Assembly: GCA_963575645.1 (NCBI GenBank)
Contig: OY754469.1
Coordinates: forward strand, 40,630,753 to 40,694,752
Length of the DNA: 64,000 bases
Direction of reading: 5' to 3'
From: Xanthostigma xanthostigma
Taxonomy: Eukaryota > Arthropoda > Insecta > Raphidioptera > Raphidiidae
In this document: piece after piece, positions 1-10,400 of the stretch
Position numbering within the stretch: the first letter of the stretch is position 1
How the letters are laid out: the number at the start of each line of letters is the position of its first letter
Position numbers and translations under genes: made by a program
Notes under the pieces: model-generated
Seen by the model: only the letters and a program-made list of their open reading frames with translations
Told to the model about the DNA's origin: nothing
Databases searched by the model: none

Positions 1-267
1 AGCAACGAAATCAATATGAAAGCAATCTATGGCGATATACTGGCTTGATCTGCGCAATCCTGCGACCATGAAGCCTGTAACCAGGAGACCCAGCTCGCGC
101 GTAGCGGTGAACCGATATCTGTCGCATGAACCAATATGGCGTCAGCTATTGGGTAACGCACACACGTTCATGGTTTACATGTGTGTAGTGTCCCGAAATT
201 CGGAAATCGTGTTTGATCTTCGATCTTGGTTATCATTACTTGCTAGCAAACGATAGAACAAATAGAA

Positions 268-568
268 AAAAAAATTGGTTGTCTGTAAAGTCGGTTTACG
301 GACGATAGTTTTACGTGATAACGTATTCTGCTCGAATATCATATTTAATAATACATAACCTAAATTTTAGTAGCTGTCAAACTATATTTTTACCGACTAA
401 TAATTTGATCAACCAAAGCAAAATACATATTTTTAAGCATGGGCCGATCGTGCTTCTCTATCGCTTATACTGCGCTCTCGCTTGCACGCACAGGGTCAGG
501 CGGAACGTTACACTTTTTCGTGCGTGCAGCTGGTGTTTCATCAATTTATAAGACGTTATCACGTCAAA
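268..568 (+). repeat. Repeat family W, copy 1
   Basis: Begins TTGGTTGTCTGTAAAGTCGG and ends GACGTTATCACGTCAAAA. Other copies lie at 26417-26612, 52978-53670 (reverse) and 60968-61137. The inner pair TACGTGATAACGT / ACGTTATCACGT is inverted. No coding capacity. The preceding 1-267 shows nothing recognisable; 569-1310 is AT-rich with nothing identifiable. Confidence 0.6.
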
Positions 569-1556
569 AAATACTAAAGAACTCAGAACAGTATAAATAT
601 TTTCTATGATAGGTATTTGTCTTTTGCCTACTATATAAACGATAATTATGCAATTACACCTGCTAAATCATTGTTTGGATGACTTTTGGAACCACGTTGC
701 GTAATATTATATTTATTGTTAATATTACGTAATTGATATAAATTAAAAATGTTAAAATTCTTAACTGGAATAATAAACAATTATTGATATATAATATTTA
801 GCAGTTATATTTAATTTAATAAAATATATAAGCAATTAATCGTTACCTATATTTTAATTGCTTACATTTTTTATATATTTTTTAAATAATTTGTAATATT
901 TATATATCATCGATAATAACATGTATAAAAGATCTGTTTTGTTAGATAATTCATTAGTTATTAAAATTCAAATTAAAAAAAGTCAATCAAAAATAATGGT
1001 TGTCACTTTATAAGCGTAACGCAATTTTGATTACAAAAATAAAATCAACAAAAATTCTATTTATGTACATACCTAGGTTAAAATAAAAAAGACCGTGTAA
1101 TTTTTATACACTATTGTTACTCTATTAAAACATTAATTTTTAAAATTAACCTGACTTTTATTTTAAAAGGTTTGCCTATACTTCCTTTCCTTCTTTGAAA
1201 TTCTATTACCCGGGAAAAAATTGAAACACTATAGTATTCAAGAAATTAAATTCCCGTATGTTATAAACCTATCCATGGGCTTTCTGAATAAATCTATATC
1301 TATACTAATATATAAATCTGAAGAGTTTGTTTGTTTGATTGAACGCGCTAATCTCAGGAACTACAGGTTCAAATTGAAAAAAAAAAAATTTGTTGGATAG
1401 CCCATTTATTAAGGCTATAGACTATACAATATCACGCTACGACCATTAGGAGCGGAGTATTAATGAAAAATGTTGCAAAATGTATCTCAAAAATAAGCTT
1501 CTATTCAGGTGAAATGCACTAACTAAATATACTCATATTAGCGTCGTGAGTACACA

Positions 1557-1665
1557 ACCCTGGCTGGCTCAATCGGTAGAGCATGCGACTGTCAATATCA
1601 GGGTCGTGGGTTCGAGCCCCACGTTGGGCGAATATATTTTTTATTTTTTTTTTTATTTTCTACAT
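1557..1665 (+). repeat. tRNA-Lys-derived SINE head or tRNA pseudogene
   Basis: The T-arm GGGTTCGAGCCCC and the end ACGTTGGGCG match eukaryotic tRNA-Lys, and an A box TGGCTCAATCGGTAGAGC is present. The anticodon loop reads GTC and its stem has two mismatches; the acceptor stem has an extra base. A T-rich tail follows. It sits inside an older RTE remnant. A working tRNA is unlikely. Confidence 0.6.
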
Positions 1666-1706
1666 TGCTTTCTTCTAAGGCTTACATTTAAATTTATTTT
1701 AATTTT

Positions 1707-1861
1707 TCAATAAATAAAATTATCGACCAATTTTTCAGACAATATATTAACAAAAAAATATACCTATAATTATATATTTTTTTGTTAATATATTGTCTGA
1801 AAAATTGATCGATAATTTTATTTATTGAAGAGTTCTAATCATAAGTTAATCAAAGATTTGA
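1707..1861 (-). mobile_element. Foldback family F, short copy with 13-bp target duplication
   Basis: Inverted arms begin CAATAAATAAAATTATCGA; the unpaired end reads CAAATCTTTG on the minus strand. The flanks TTATTTTAATTTT at 1694-1706 and 1863-1875 are direct repeats of 13 bp. The core motif seen in the longer copies is missing, so this is an internally shortened copy. Confidence 0.65.
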
Positions 1862-2042
1862 TTATTTTAATTTTATTTAATTAATTAAAAAAAGTATAAA
1901 TACTGCTTTTTATCGACAAAAACTTTTGAACGGTAACTCCGATCATCATGAAATTTAGACACAACATTCATCTCGGTAAACTAAAATGAATGTGTGTACT
2001 CGTGTTCCTCCCTTCCGGGTGAAACCGGACGGGACCGCTAGT

Positions 2043-3415
2043 AAAAAATAATTGTAAAACCCGGAAGCGGTTACTCTAAACTAGCAATTATTCAGAGATT
2101 TCACTTTCTTACTTTAAAAATGCGATTTCGAAAAAGGCTGATCGCTTTTAGCTTTCCCAAAATTTTCGACCGAGTTTGATAGTCCACAAATATCTCTATA
2201 ATACAGTTGTGTTAATACTTTTAATGAAATAAAATACTTTTTCACTTACATTTTTATAAGCATCTTCGACCAATTTGTTGACAGAAGATCGTCCAGTATG
2301 ACGGCTCCTTTAATTCGGATTAGAACCTGGTCGATACTTGTTTGTTTGTTTTCCAATACCTTTCTTGGAACGTGGCCCCTGCTTAAACCACGGAATATAT
2401 TTTCGTAATTTCACAGAAAGTACACAATAACCCTATTCACAACTTGAGAAAGGACACCAGCACTGGAAAAATTTGGCTCTAAATATTTTATAATTAATTT
2501 ATTTTGATATTTATAAATGATAAAAACTCTACATTAAAATTGTATAATCACAGCTTTATGTACACATTCATATAACAAAACATAAACATTGATTAATATC
2601 TTGACTCTGAATATTAAAGCTCCTTACCATTTACACCCCGTGGTCGATGCTTTCGATATAAATGCATCTGACGTTTACTAGAAAATGGAGTATTAAGCGA
2701 CTTTAATATCCAAAGTCTAATAACTATTGTAACAATTTGTCTTAACATCGTCAAAAACATAATTCTAATTCATTTGTCGCTGTTACAATTGTTGCACATT
2801 ATATTTTTAAAGTTTCAAAGACATTACAGATTTTTATTTGGCAAATAACAGAAATAAAGAGAGCAATTGGTCATATTAAAACTATTAGGAATACACTTTT
2901 AAAAATGTATACGCAAAATGACGAGTGACAACTGCTAACAAGGTTATGTGAAGGTTACCAATATGCGCTCATCTGTTTAAATTACATAACCTAAAAATAT
3001 TTATATTTATTTCCACAAAAGGAACTATAACGTAAAAAATAGAGAACAGAAACAAAATATTTTTAATAAATGGTAACCGACACAATAAAACGAAAATATG
3101 AGGCAGAAATTATTATTTATATGCATAAACTTTTAAAAAAATATTTATAAATAAAGAAATATATTATAAAAATCTCAAAATGATCACAACAAGATAATAT
3201 TAACAACAAGGAATTATTCATTAGTAAGAGCAACTGAAAGAATTACTATTAATTTGTCTTATATTTCTATATTCTTCTTGAGTTATTTCATTCAGTCAAA
3301 TCATTTTGTTAATTCATTTATTATTCGTTTTTAATTTTTTTATTACTATAAACGGAACACACCTTTTGATTATTATCTTTAAAATAACAAAACAGTCAAT
3401 TTAGAACAGAGAGAA
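2043..3415. other. AT-rich interval without clear gene; one GC-raised patch
   Basis: Most is AT-rich with no recognisable element. The patch 2254-2433 has higher GC and several open frames. On the minus strand a possible acceptor at 2434 precedes a frame containing KYIPWFKQGPRSKKGIGKQ that stops after about 40 codons. No family was recognised, and another frame of the same patch is also open, so coding is unproven. Confidence 0.25.
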
Positions 3416-3475
3416 TTAATTTAAACCACCATTGGTAGTAAGGTAGAGACGGATAACATAATTGTCCATTTCGGC
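3416..3475 (-). other. Possible isolated exon, unidentified
   Basis: A strong pyrimidine-rich acceptor (CTGTCTCTTTTCATTACAG) is followed by 19 open codons, AEMDNYVIRLYLTTNGGLN, and TAA. It could be a terminal exon, or an initiating exon from its internal ATG. It lies about 1 kb downstream of the last Sbf exon on the same strand. No match to a known protein family could be made. Confidence 0.25.
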
Positions 3476-3479
3476 CTGT

Positions 3480-4319
3480 AATGAAAAGAGACAGAACGTC
3501 GCACAATTTGTTAATACCTTTCTATTACACACGCATCGCAAACGACGTCTCAAACAAAATTCAATTAGTTATAACATTTTTAAACCGCAACATAATCAAG
3601 CCCCTTCAGAAGACTGCGCCGAGTTTGTTTAGATTTAGAACATACACGAACCGCTCAAGCAGTCAGTCAACCACTCAAGCTGCTCGCTCGAATCCTGTCG
3701 CATTGGGGATTTTGAGAAAGGTGCACCTATGTTGCTACTTTTTCTCGTGCGCAGACGACACAAAAAACAAAGAAAGTTCTGGCTTCAATGAATAAATGAA
3801 ACGTGCGACACTGAAAAAACAACTGTTTCTCTGTTCTGTGTCGCGTATCCTAGGTAGCCATCTTCACGAGCAGTTTGCAGCTACTCGGTGTGATCGTGAC
3901 TGCTCGGGCGGTCTGTGGAATATTTTCTACGGGATTTGTAATCCATCATGCAATCGATTCTCGAAGCAGTCAGTTTCGACTGCTCGACGCAGTTCGCGTA
4001 CGGCCGGGCTAACTCATATAGCTTGATTTGTCGTACGCGGCGGCCGCGCAACAGAAAAGTGTATCGAAGAACGTGACGTTTTTTTTCATCGTGTTATTAA
4101 AGGAATTCCTCGGTAACCCACGCGCCCACTAACGATTAAACAAGGGGTCACTATTTAACCAAAGGACTTCTTTGGCTGACCCCAGTCCCTGATCCGAGTG
4201 TTTTATAACAAAAAAAATGTTTGTTGGCATCTCCGTAACGTTCATTATGTGCCCGGTTGCCGGACAGTCCAGTATAAAAAGTTGCAATGTACGGAGTATT
4301 GTTACGGATTTTTTTTTTG
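3480..4319. other. CpG-rich interval downstream of Sbf, no gene recognised
   Basis: The stretch about 3600-4080 is clearly richer in G, C and CpG than its surroundings and contains repeated CAGTCA and GACTGCTCG words. Two open frames here have no protein-like features. It may be a promoter or 5' untranslated region of an unseen gene, or a relic of a repeat. Confidence 0.3.
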
Positions 4320-4325
4320 TTTATT
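4320..4325 (-). terminator. Probable Sbf poly(A) signal
   Basis: TTTATT on the plus strand reads AATAAA on the minus strand, 168 nt downstream of the Sbf stop. It is the first such hexamer after the stop. Confidence 0.45.
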
Positions 4326-4492
4326 TAGCTGTTAAATTATATAATAAAAAATAGGACATACAATTATTGTCACATGTAAAAACAAAAAAAATACAAAAGC
4401 AAATGTGATTTGACTATGTTAAACTTTGGCTCACTTGGTAAGCTGGCATCACTTAATTATATCACTTTTTCCAATACAGTACTGGCATAGAT

Positions 4493-7400
4493 TTACTGTA
4501 AGCAGGCCTGAATTTTTTCGATCCATTCTTGTGCAGTCACAGCGTCCCCGGCGCAGAAGTTATATGTTCGTCTACTCGTTTTTAACTATAAACAATCAAA
4601 CGCCGTTCAATAAGTACCACTTCATGCTTAATAAACATCAATTCATATACAGTAAGACCCCGATTAACGCTGTTTCGGTTTAGCGCTCTTTTATTTCAAC
4701 CCAGGGATTCCTCGAAATTGTGCGCAGCGTATGTACATAACATATCCGAAACAGTGTAGTTGTGTTTCTTGTTTGGTGCGGTGCTGTATTTTTATCATTT
4801 GAAACATTTGTTGACGTTCAAATCTTTGATTAACGTCTGATTAGAACTCTTCAATAAATAAAATTATCGATCAATTTTTTAGACAATATATTAACAAAAA
4901 AATATATAATTAATACATTAACGTTTCAATCCGGATTTGGACCTTCTTCAGAACTGATCTAAAAAATTAGATTTTAAATATTAATTATTTTTTATATTTT
5001 TTAGATCAGTTCTGAAGAAGGTCCAAATCCGGATTGAAACGTTAATGTATTAATCATATATTTTTTTGTTAATATATTGTCTGAAAAATTGGTCGATAAT
5101 TTTATTTATTGAATTTGTTGACGTTATCGTAAGTATAAATTTATATAATACTATAACGATTATTACAGTGACAAATATTATGATCTTTAGTTTTGATAAT
5201 GAAAAACAAGAAAAGAAAGCAACCAGAAAAATCATTTCACTGGAAACTAAAATGCAAGTGATTAGAAGATTAGATTCTGGTTTATATTGTTTTTATTTTT
5301 GTAAGAAAGAAATGTTTGGTTTTATTTTTATTAAAAAAAAACATAATTATTAAATTTAATACCTAACCAATTTTCTATCCATCTTCTCCTAACCCCATTA
5401 TTTACATGTTAAGATAACCTCGTTTAGCGCTGTTTCGCATTACGCTCTACTTTGCTGGAACGTATCCCCCGCGTTAAACGGGGTATTACTGTATTAGGCT
5501 TACTTATCTACTGTGGTTTGTACCATTTAAAACAAAATGGTAAGTCCAACATTATACTTAATGCGAATATTCATTACATCACTACTTTATACTAGTACAA
5601 TTAATAGAACTATAGATGGCAGCATATTCTATGCGGGATGACCTTGCTATAAATTGATATGAAATTCAACGTTTCTAAAAAAAAAGAAGTACTTACGTCA
5701 AAAAATGATTTGTCATCGGTTTTCTTTGGCGGTCCTGGAGCAGGCGATGCCGGAGTGACTGACATTACTTCCGCTAAGTCTATTAAAAAAGAACACCGTT
5801 AAAAACGTAATTAAACCAGTTTTGTTTGAAACAATAATACAAACCGATGTATCCTTTGCAATGTGAATCTTCCATGGCGTCGTAGTATCTGAGTTGATGT
5901 TTGATTGAGTCGAGAACAAACCATCGCTGCTTCCAGCCTTTGAGCAATGCGCCCCGTTTGTACAGGTACCCTTCATGTGTGCGATTTTCGGCGACATTAG
6001 ACGAAAATTGTTCGTAATACTGCTGACTCGATGTTTGCATTGTTGTCACGCCTGAAAACGACAAACGAATAACGATCAATATTTTTCAAAAGATTTAAGG
6101 ATTTTTTCCCTTTTTTACACGCTTTATATTAACTTCACTTGTAAGTTTGTATGTATGTTTGTAACCTTCGTTTGGACTACAGCAAGTGGTTTATTACTGC
6201 AGTATAATATGCCAGCACTGTAACTACAGTGGTTAGCCGTGCGGTCTAAGGCACGGGTCTTCGCTGACGTCAGCTCTCGGAATCACGGGTCGTGGGTTCT
6301 AATCCCGTCCACGCCGAAAAAAAAAATTGTTTCTTTTTTCGGCAAATTTTTGACAATAAATCGAACTAAAAAGTGGAAAATAAATATAGTTTAAAAAAAA
6401 ACTAAAAAACACGCTTTATATCGAACTAAAAAGTAAAAAATATTTTTTTTAAAATAAGCTTAAAACAATAATGCTTGTATTTTTTATTCATTATTGTTTT
6501 AAGCTTATTTTAAAAAATTATTTTTTACTTTTTAGCTCGATATAAAGCGCGTTTTTTAGTTTTTTTTTAAACTATATTTATTATAAAGTTTATAACTTAT
6601 AAAATATAAATAAATATAGTTTTTAAAACAATAATCAATAAAAAATACAAGTATTATTGTTTTAAGCTTATTTTAAAAAAATTATTTTTTACTTTTTAGT
6701 TCGATATAAAGCGTGTTTTTAAGTTTTTTTTATTTATTTATATTTTATAACCTTTGAACAATATACTTACTTAGATATTTATCTAAGTAGGTATTTTTTT
6801 TCAGAGGTCTTGGATGATCTGGTTTTTATTTTAGTACAACAAACTCCCTTTAAATATGTGATAACGGAGCTGCAGGAGAAGTAAACAGTTTTATTCTCAT
6901 TCCTAATCAAATACATATACATATTAAAAATTTCTACTAGGCTAGTCACGTCCACTTATGGGTACAAATGATGGAGTGTCGCGGAAAGGTCAAAGGTCGT
7001 CAAAAAGAGGATACTGCGCATTTAAATAAATTGATTATCGAAAGAAAATGCTTACTAATTTGTTATAAAAATGATAATACTTACTAGAATTGACTGAGCC
7101 ACTATCGCCTCCGCTTCTCGTAAGCGTTTGTGATGTGCGATTGCCGTCGGTAACGGCTTTGTACTTGGTACAGTTTTTGGGTACACCTTCGGTGCATTTT
7201 TCATGGCAAGCATAACCGCAATCCACACATCGCATACCGGTCTGCATAAAGAATTTATCCGATTAAAATTATCCCTTTCAATGCAACATCATTAAGAACC
7301 CGTAAAACTCCCACGTTTTATCTTCCTTTCCCAAAAACGTCCCAAATGGCTAACTCCCCTCTGTTTAATATGTGCAGTTCTGCCAATGAATTGAATATTG

Positions 7401-10400
7401 ATATTTTTTGTGCTACATTAAAACAATTAATGAATCATTTACTGTGATTGTCGTCTTTCAATTTGGATTATTATTTTGATTTTGTTTATTTTGTACACTA
7501 TTTGGAACTTTCTGTTCCGTTGTGTCTATTGTTTTAATAAATAAATAAATTAAATTAAATTTTCAGTTGATATAAACAATATATATTTAATTTATATATT
7601 CCTCCTAGAAGTCTCAGGTCAAATAATTATTATTTTCTGATTCCAACATTGCGTGATGGTCAAAAAAAGAGTGTAGTGCATAGATTATCTGAACTGTGCA
7701 ATGTTAATGCTATCTGGTTGGATTTATATTGTTCATCTATTTTTAAAGTTAAAAGCAAATCAAAGAATTTACTAAAATATGAATAAACTTTTGTATTATT
7801 TTTTTAGTATTTTTGTAATACTCCTTATTTAATTACTTATATTTTAATTTTTTTATTATATTTTTTAAGCTACACAAATATTTCAAATTTATATTTTTGT
7901 ATGGGGCTTGCCCTGTTGAAACAACAATAAATAAATAAATATACTATCCGATCAAGATTAAATTTAGTCTGTATGAACGATATACTATCCGATCAAAAAT
8001 AAAATTACAGGTTGTTTCAAAATTTTGCACGGCGTCACTGTAGGGATGTACTCACCATCACAAAACAAGCCGACAGACGAACAAGTCGAAATTATAAAGG
8101 CACCGTTTTTACCATTTGTCTACGGAACCCTAAAAATTGAGTTACAACGATATTAGATACGAGAATGCAAACTGACCTTGACCGGTCCCCATAGTACATT
8201 GGCGCACAGATCACAGTAAGTTGGCGTGGTGAAGTTATATCGATCGAATCGATGCGGATGCGAGTAGACGTGCGCCGTTTCCGTAGCTCCTTCCATTTTC
8301 CCGTGCATGAGAATTTCTAGCGTCGATCTCTTGTGAAGAAGCCTGCCGTGATACCTCACCATGTCGGTACTGAACGATGCGTGCCTCTGTCATATTACAT
8401 TACGAAATTAATTATATAAATAAATTATCTAGGCTCAGAAATAGGGATGCAAAATGATTTCAATATCGATAAATATATCATATCGACATCAGACCAATAT
8501 CGATAACTGATAATAACGGCCATTTCCTTTTTTTTAGTAGCTTAAGTTACTTTCTATAATAAACGATAATATCATATCAACATCAGACCAATAACGATAA
8601 CTGATAATAACGACCATTTACTTTTTTTTAGTAGCTTAAATTACTTTCTATAACAAACGATAATATCATATTGGGATTGTAAGTATATCAATATTTTTGT
8701 TTCGATATTATCGATAATATCGGTTGACCGATATATCATTGCAAGCCTACTCAGAACACACATTCCAAGTATATAACTGTCTCTTTCCAATAATGTAAAA
8801 AAAAAAACAGAATACCAAAGGAATAGCTAACAGAAGGGTTAAATACAAAATTGTGAAAATACTCGAAAATAGTGATTTATAATCTTTAGTCTGATAGATT
8901 TTTGAGTCGAACTTACGGTTAGAGAGTCCGTAGTTGGCAATTCGAGCTTGTCCCAAAGCACTTTCCATTTTTGGGGCAAGTGGCCCAATTCCGTTTCCAA
9001 TTTATGTATTTCTTCTAATAAATGACTAAATGCATCCGGAATGGTTCTCGTTACCGAATCGTACCTGAAATAGAAATAGATTTATTATTATGGATCCAAT
9101 GTAGGGTTTAAATTCGTCAAACAATACATAAAATATATAACCAATATAACAACATATTTTAAAAGCATCGAGCACTTACTAAACTGCTTTAAAAAATTTA
9201 AGCATCAAGCGTTCGACATAATTAGTAATGTGCCGGATCGTTAAAAATGTATATCCGCGGATACGGATCTGAATACGGATATTTGGTTTCAAGATCCGCG
9301 GATACGGATCTTAACTTTCTCAGAGTACGCGGCGGTAAATATTGCACATTGGAAAGAGACTATCTGTTATGGGAAAAAGTTATTGACTTCTTTAAGAGTT
9401 AACTCTCATAACAGATTGTCTCTTTCCAAAGATCGATGTGCAATATCTCATTATAAAGATAGTTTTTATTAGTACCTTTGAGTTTTGCAATATAAAGGTG
9501 CCAAATACGATTTTAAGAAATAAAAAATAATCTGAATGGAATTTAACAGTTTTTCATTATTACCTAATGACCTATATATATAAAATTTCATCTATGAATT
9601 GAAAATTAATAAGGTAAAAGATCCGCCATAAAACTAACGGATATGGATACGGATCTTTCTTCTCCCTCGGATATCCGCGGATACGGATATCCGGCACATA
9701 ACTAGACATAATAAAGAAAATATTCTAATTAAAGAAGTTTGACTTAAACAAACAAGAAAACGATCTTTATATTTGCCGAATTTAAACATTTTTGCCGATA
9801 TTTAATTTGCCGTTATTATGTAGGTACTGACCCGCAAGTGATGACTTTCCTATTGGATTTATTCGTGATACCGTCGGCAGCTTCAGCTTCTTCTTCTTGT
9901 TGGCAATCCATCTGAATTACTTCTAAATCATAGCTCGGTCCGTGTGCTAATTCTTCTTCTAAATAATACGACCATATTTCTAGACTAGCGATATGTGATT
10001 GAGGTCTTAAAACCTATAAAAAGTAACTTTTGATAATACGAGTAACTATTTATATGAAATACACTCTTCTATTCTAGCACTGGCTCTGGTCAAGTTCCGG
10101 TAGTAAAAATAAATACACTTACTGGATGCTCCATGTCGGGAGCGTACATAAAATTAAAAAATAGTGGAGATCGTGTGTGCTGCTTTTCGATATAATCAAA
10201 TATCGATTGTCCCAGATTGGGTCCGATCGTAGTTCCGGCCAGCCTTCCGCCCGGATACACTTCGTCGTCGGATCCCGTGTCGACGCTTTTGTGATGTGAA
10301 GTGAGCGATCCGCGTTTATCTTCCACCGCAGCCACGCCGCTTTCTACGCGCTCGAACTCGCAGTCAAAAAGGAACGTACGGAAACGACAAGATACGGAAT

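Larger units (their letters stand above)
1311..2042 (-). mobile_element. RTE-like retrotransposon 3' remnant, interrupted by younger insertions
   Basis: Read on the minus strand it begins ACTAGCGGTCCCG and ends with CTCTTCAG and a TATA-rich tail. A cleaner copy lies on the plus strand at 40519-40878, and the start of a third at about 63950. Comparison with the 40.5-kb copy shows that about 430 bp (1486-1913) are inserted, holding a tRNA-like unit and a foldback element. The 3' tail resembles that of RTE-clade non-LTR elements; no reverse transcriptase frame is left. Confidence 0.6.
4650..5491 (+). mobile_element. pogo/Tigger-type DNA transposon relic in Sbf intron 25
   Basis: TIRs CAGTAAGACCCCGATTAACG (left) and the complement of CAGTAATACCCCGTTTAACG (right) are flanked by TA on both sides (648-649, 492-493 of the respective kilobases). 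It contains a short piece of transposase N-terminus at 5180-5353 and is interrupted by foldback element 4819-5112. TA duplication and transposase type fit the pogo branch of Tc1/mariner. Confidence 0.85.
4493..6051 (-). other. Sbf: Sbf exons 24-26: C-terminal PH domain
   Basis: The PH domain starts with [20 protein letters not shown] and LRYYD in exon 24. Exon 25 contributes [20 protein letters not shown], and exon 26 the closing helix [14 protein letters not shown] before the TAA at 4493-4495. The helix with its conserved Trp is the diagnostic end of a PH fold. Exons 25 and 26 are separated by an intron that holds a Tigger-like element with a second element inside it. Confidence 0.92.

Noticed and set aside
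1557..1630. Functional tRNA with GTC anticodon
   Set aside because: Body is tRNA-Lys-like but the anticodon stem has mismatches and the acceptor stem an extra base; it sits in a transposon pile-up with a T-rich tail.
3481..4026. Two adjacent plus-strand open frames of 104 and 76 codons
   Set aside because: No protein-like motif, low-complexity Ser/Thr/Arg composition, and the CpG-rich DNA explains the lack of stops. Not called as genes.
8747..8968. Minus-strand frame starting [14 protein letters not shown] over Sbf exon 21
   Set aside because: Wrong frame. The true exon frame reads [20 protein letters not shown], matches Sbf, and agrees with phases of exons 20 and 22.
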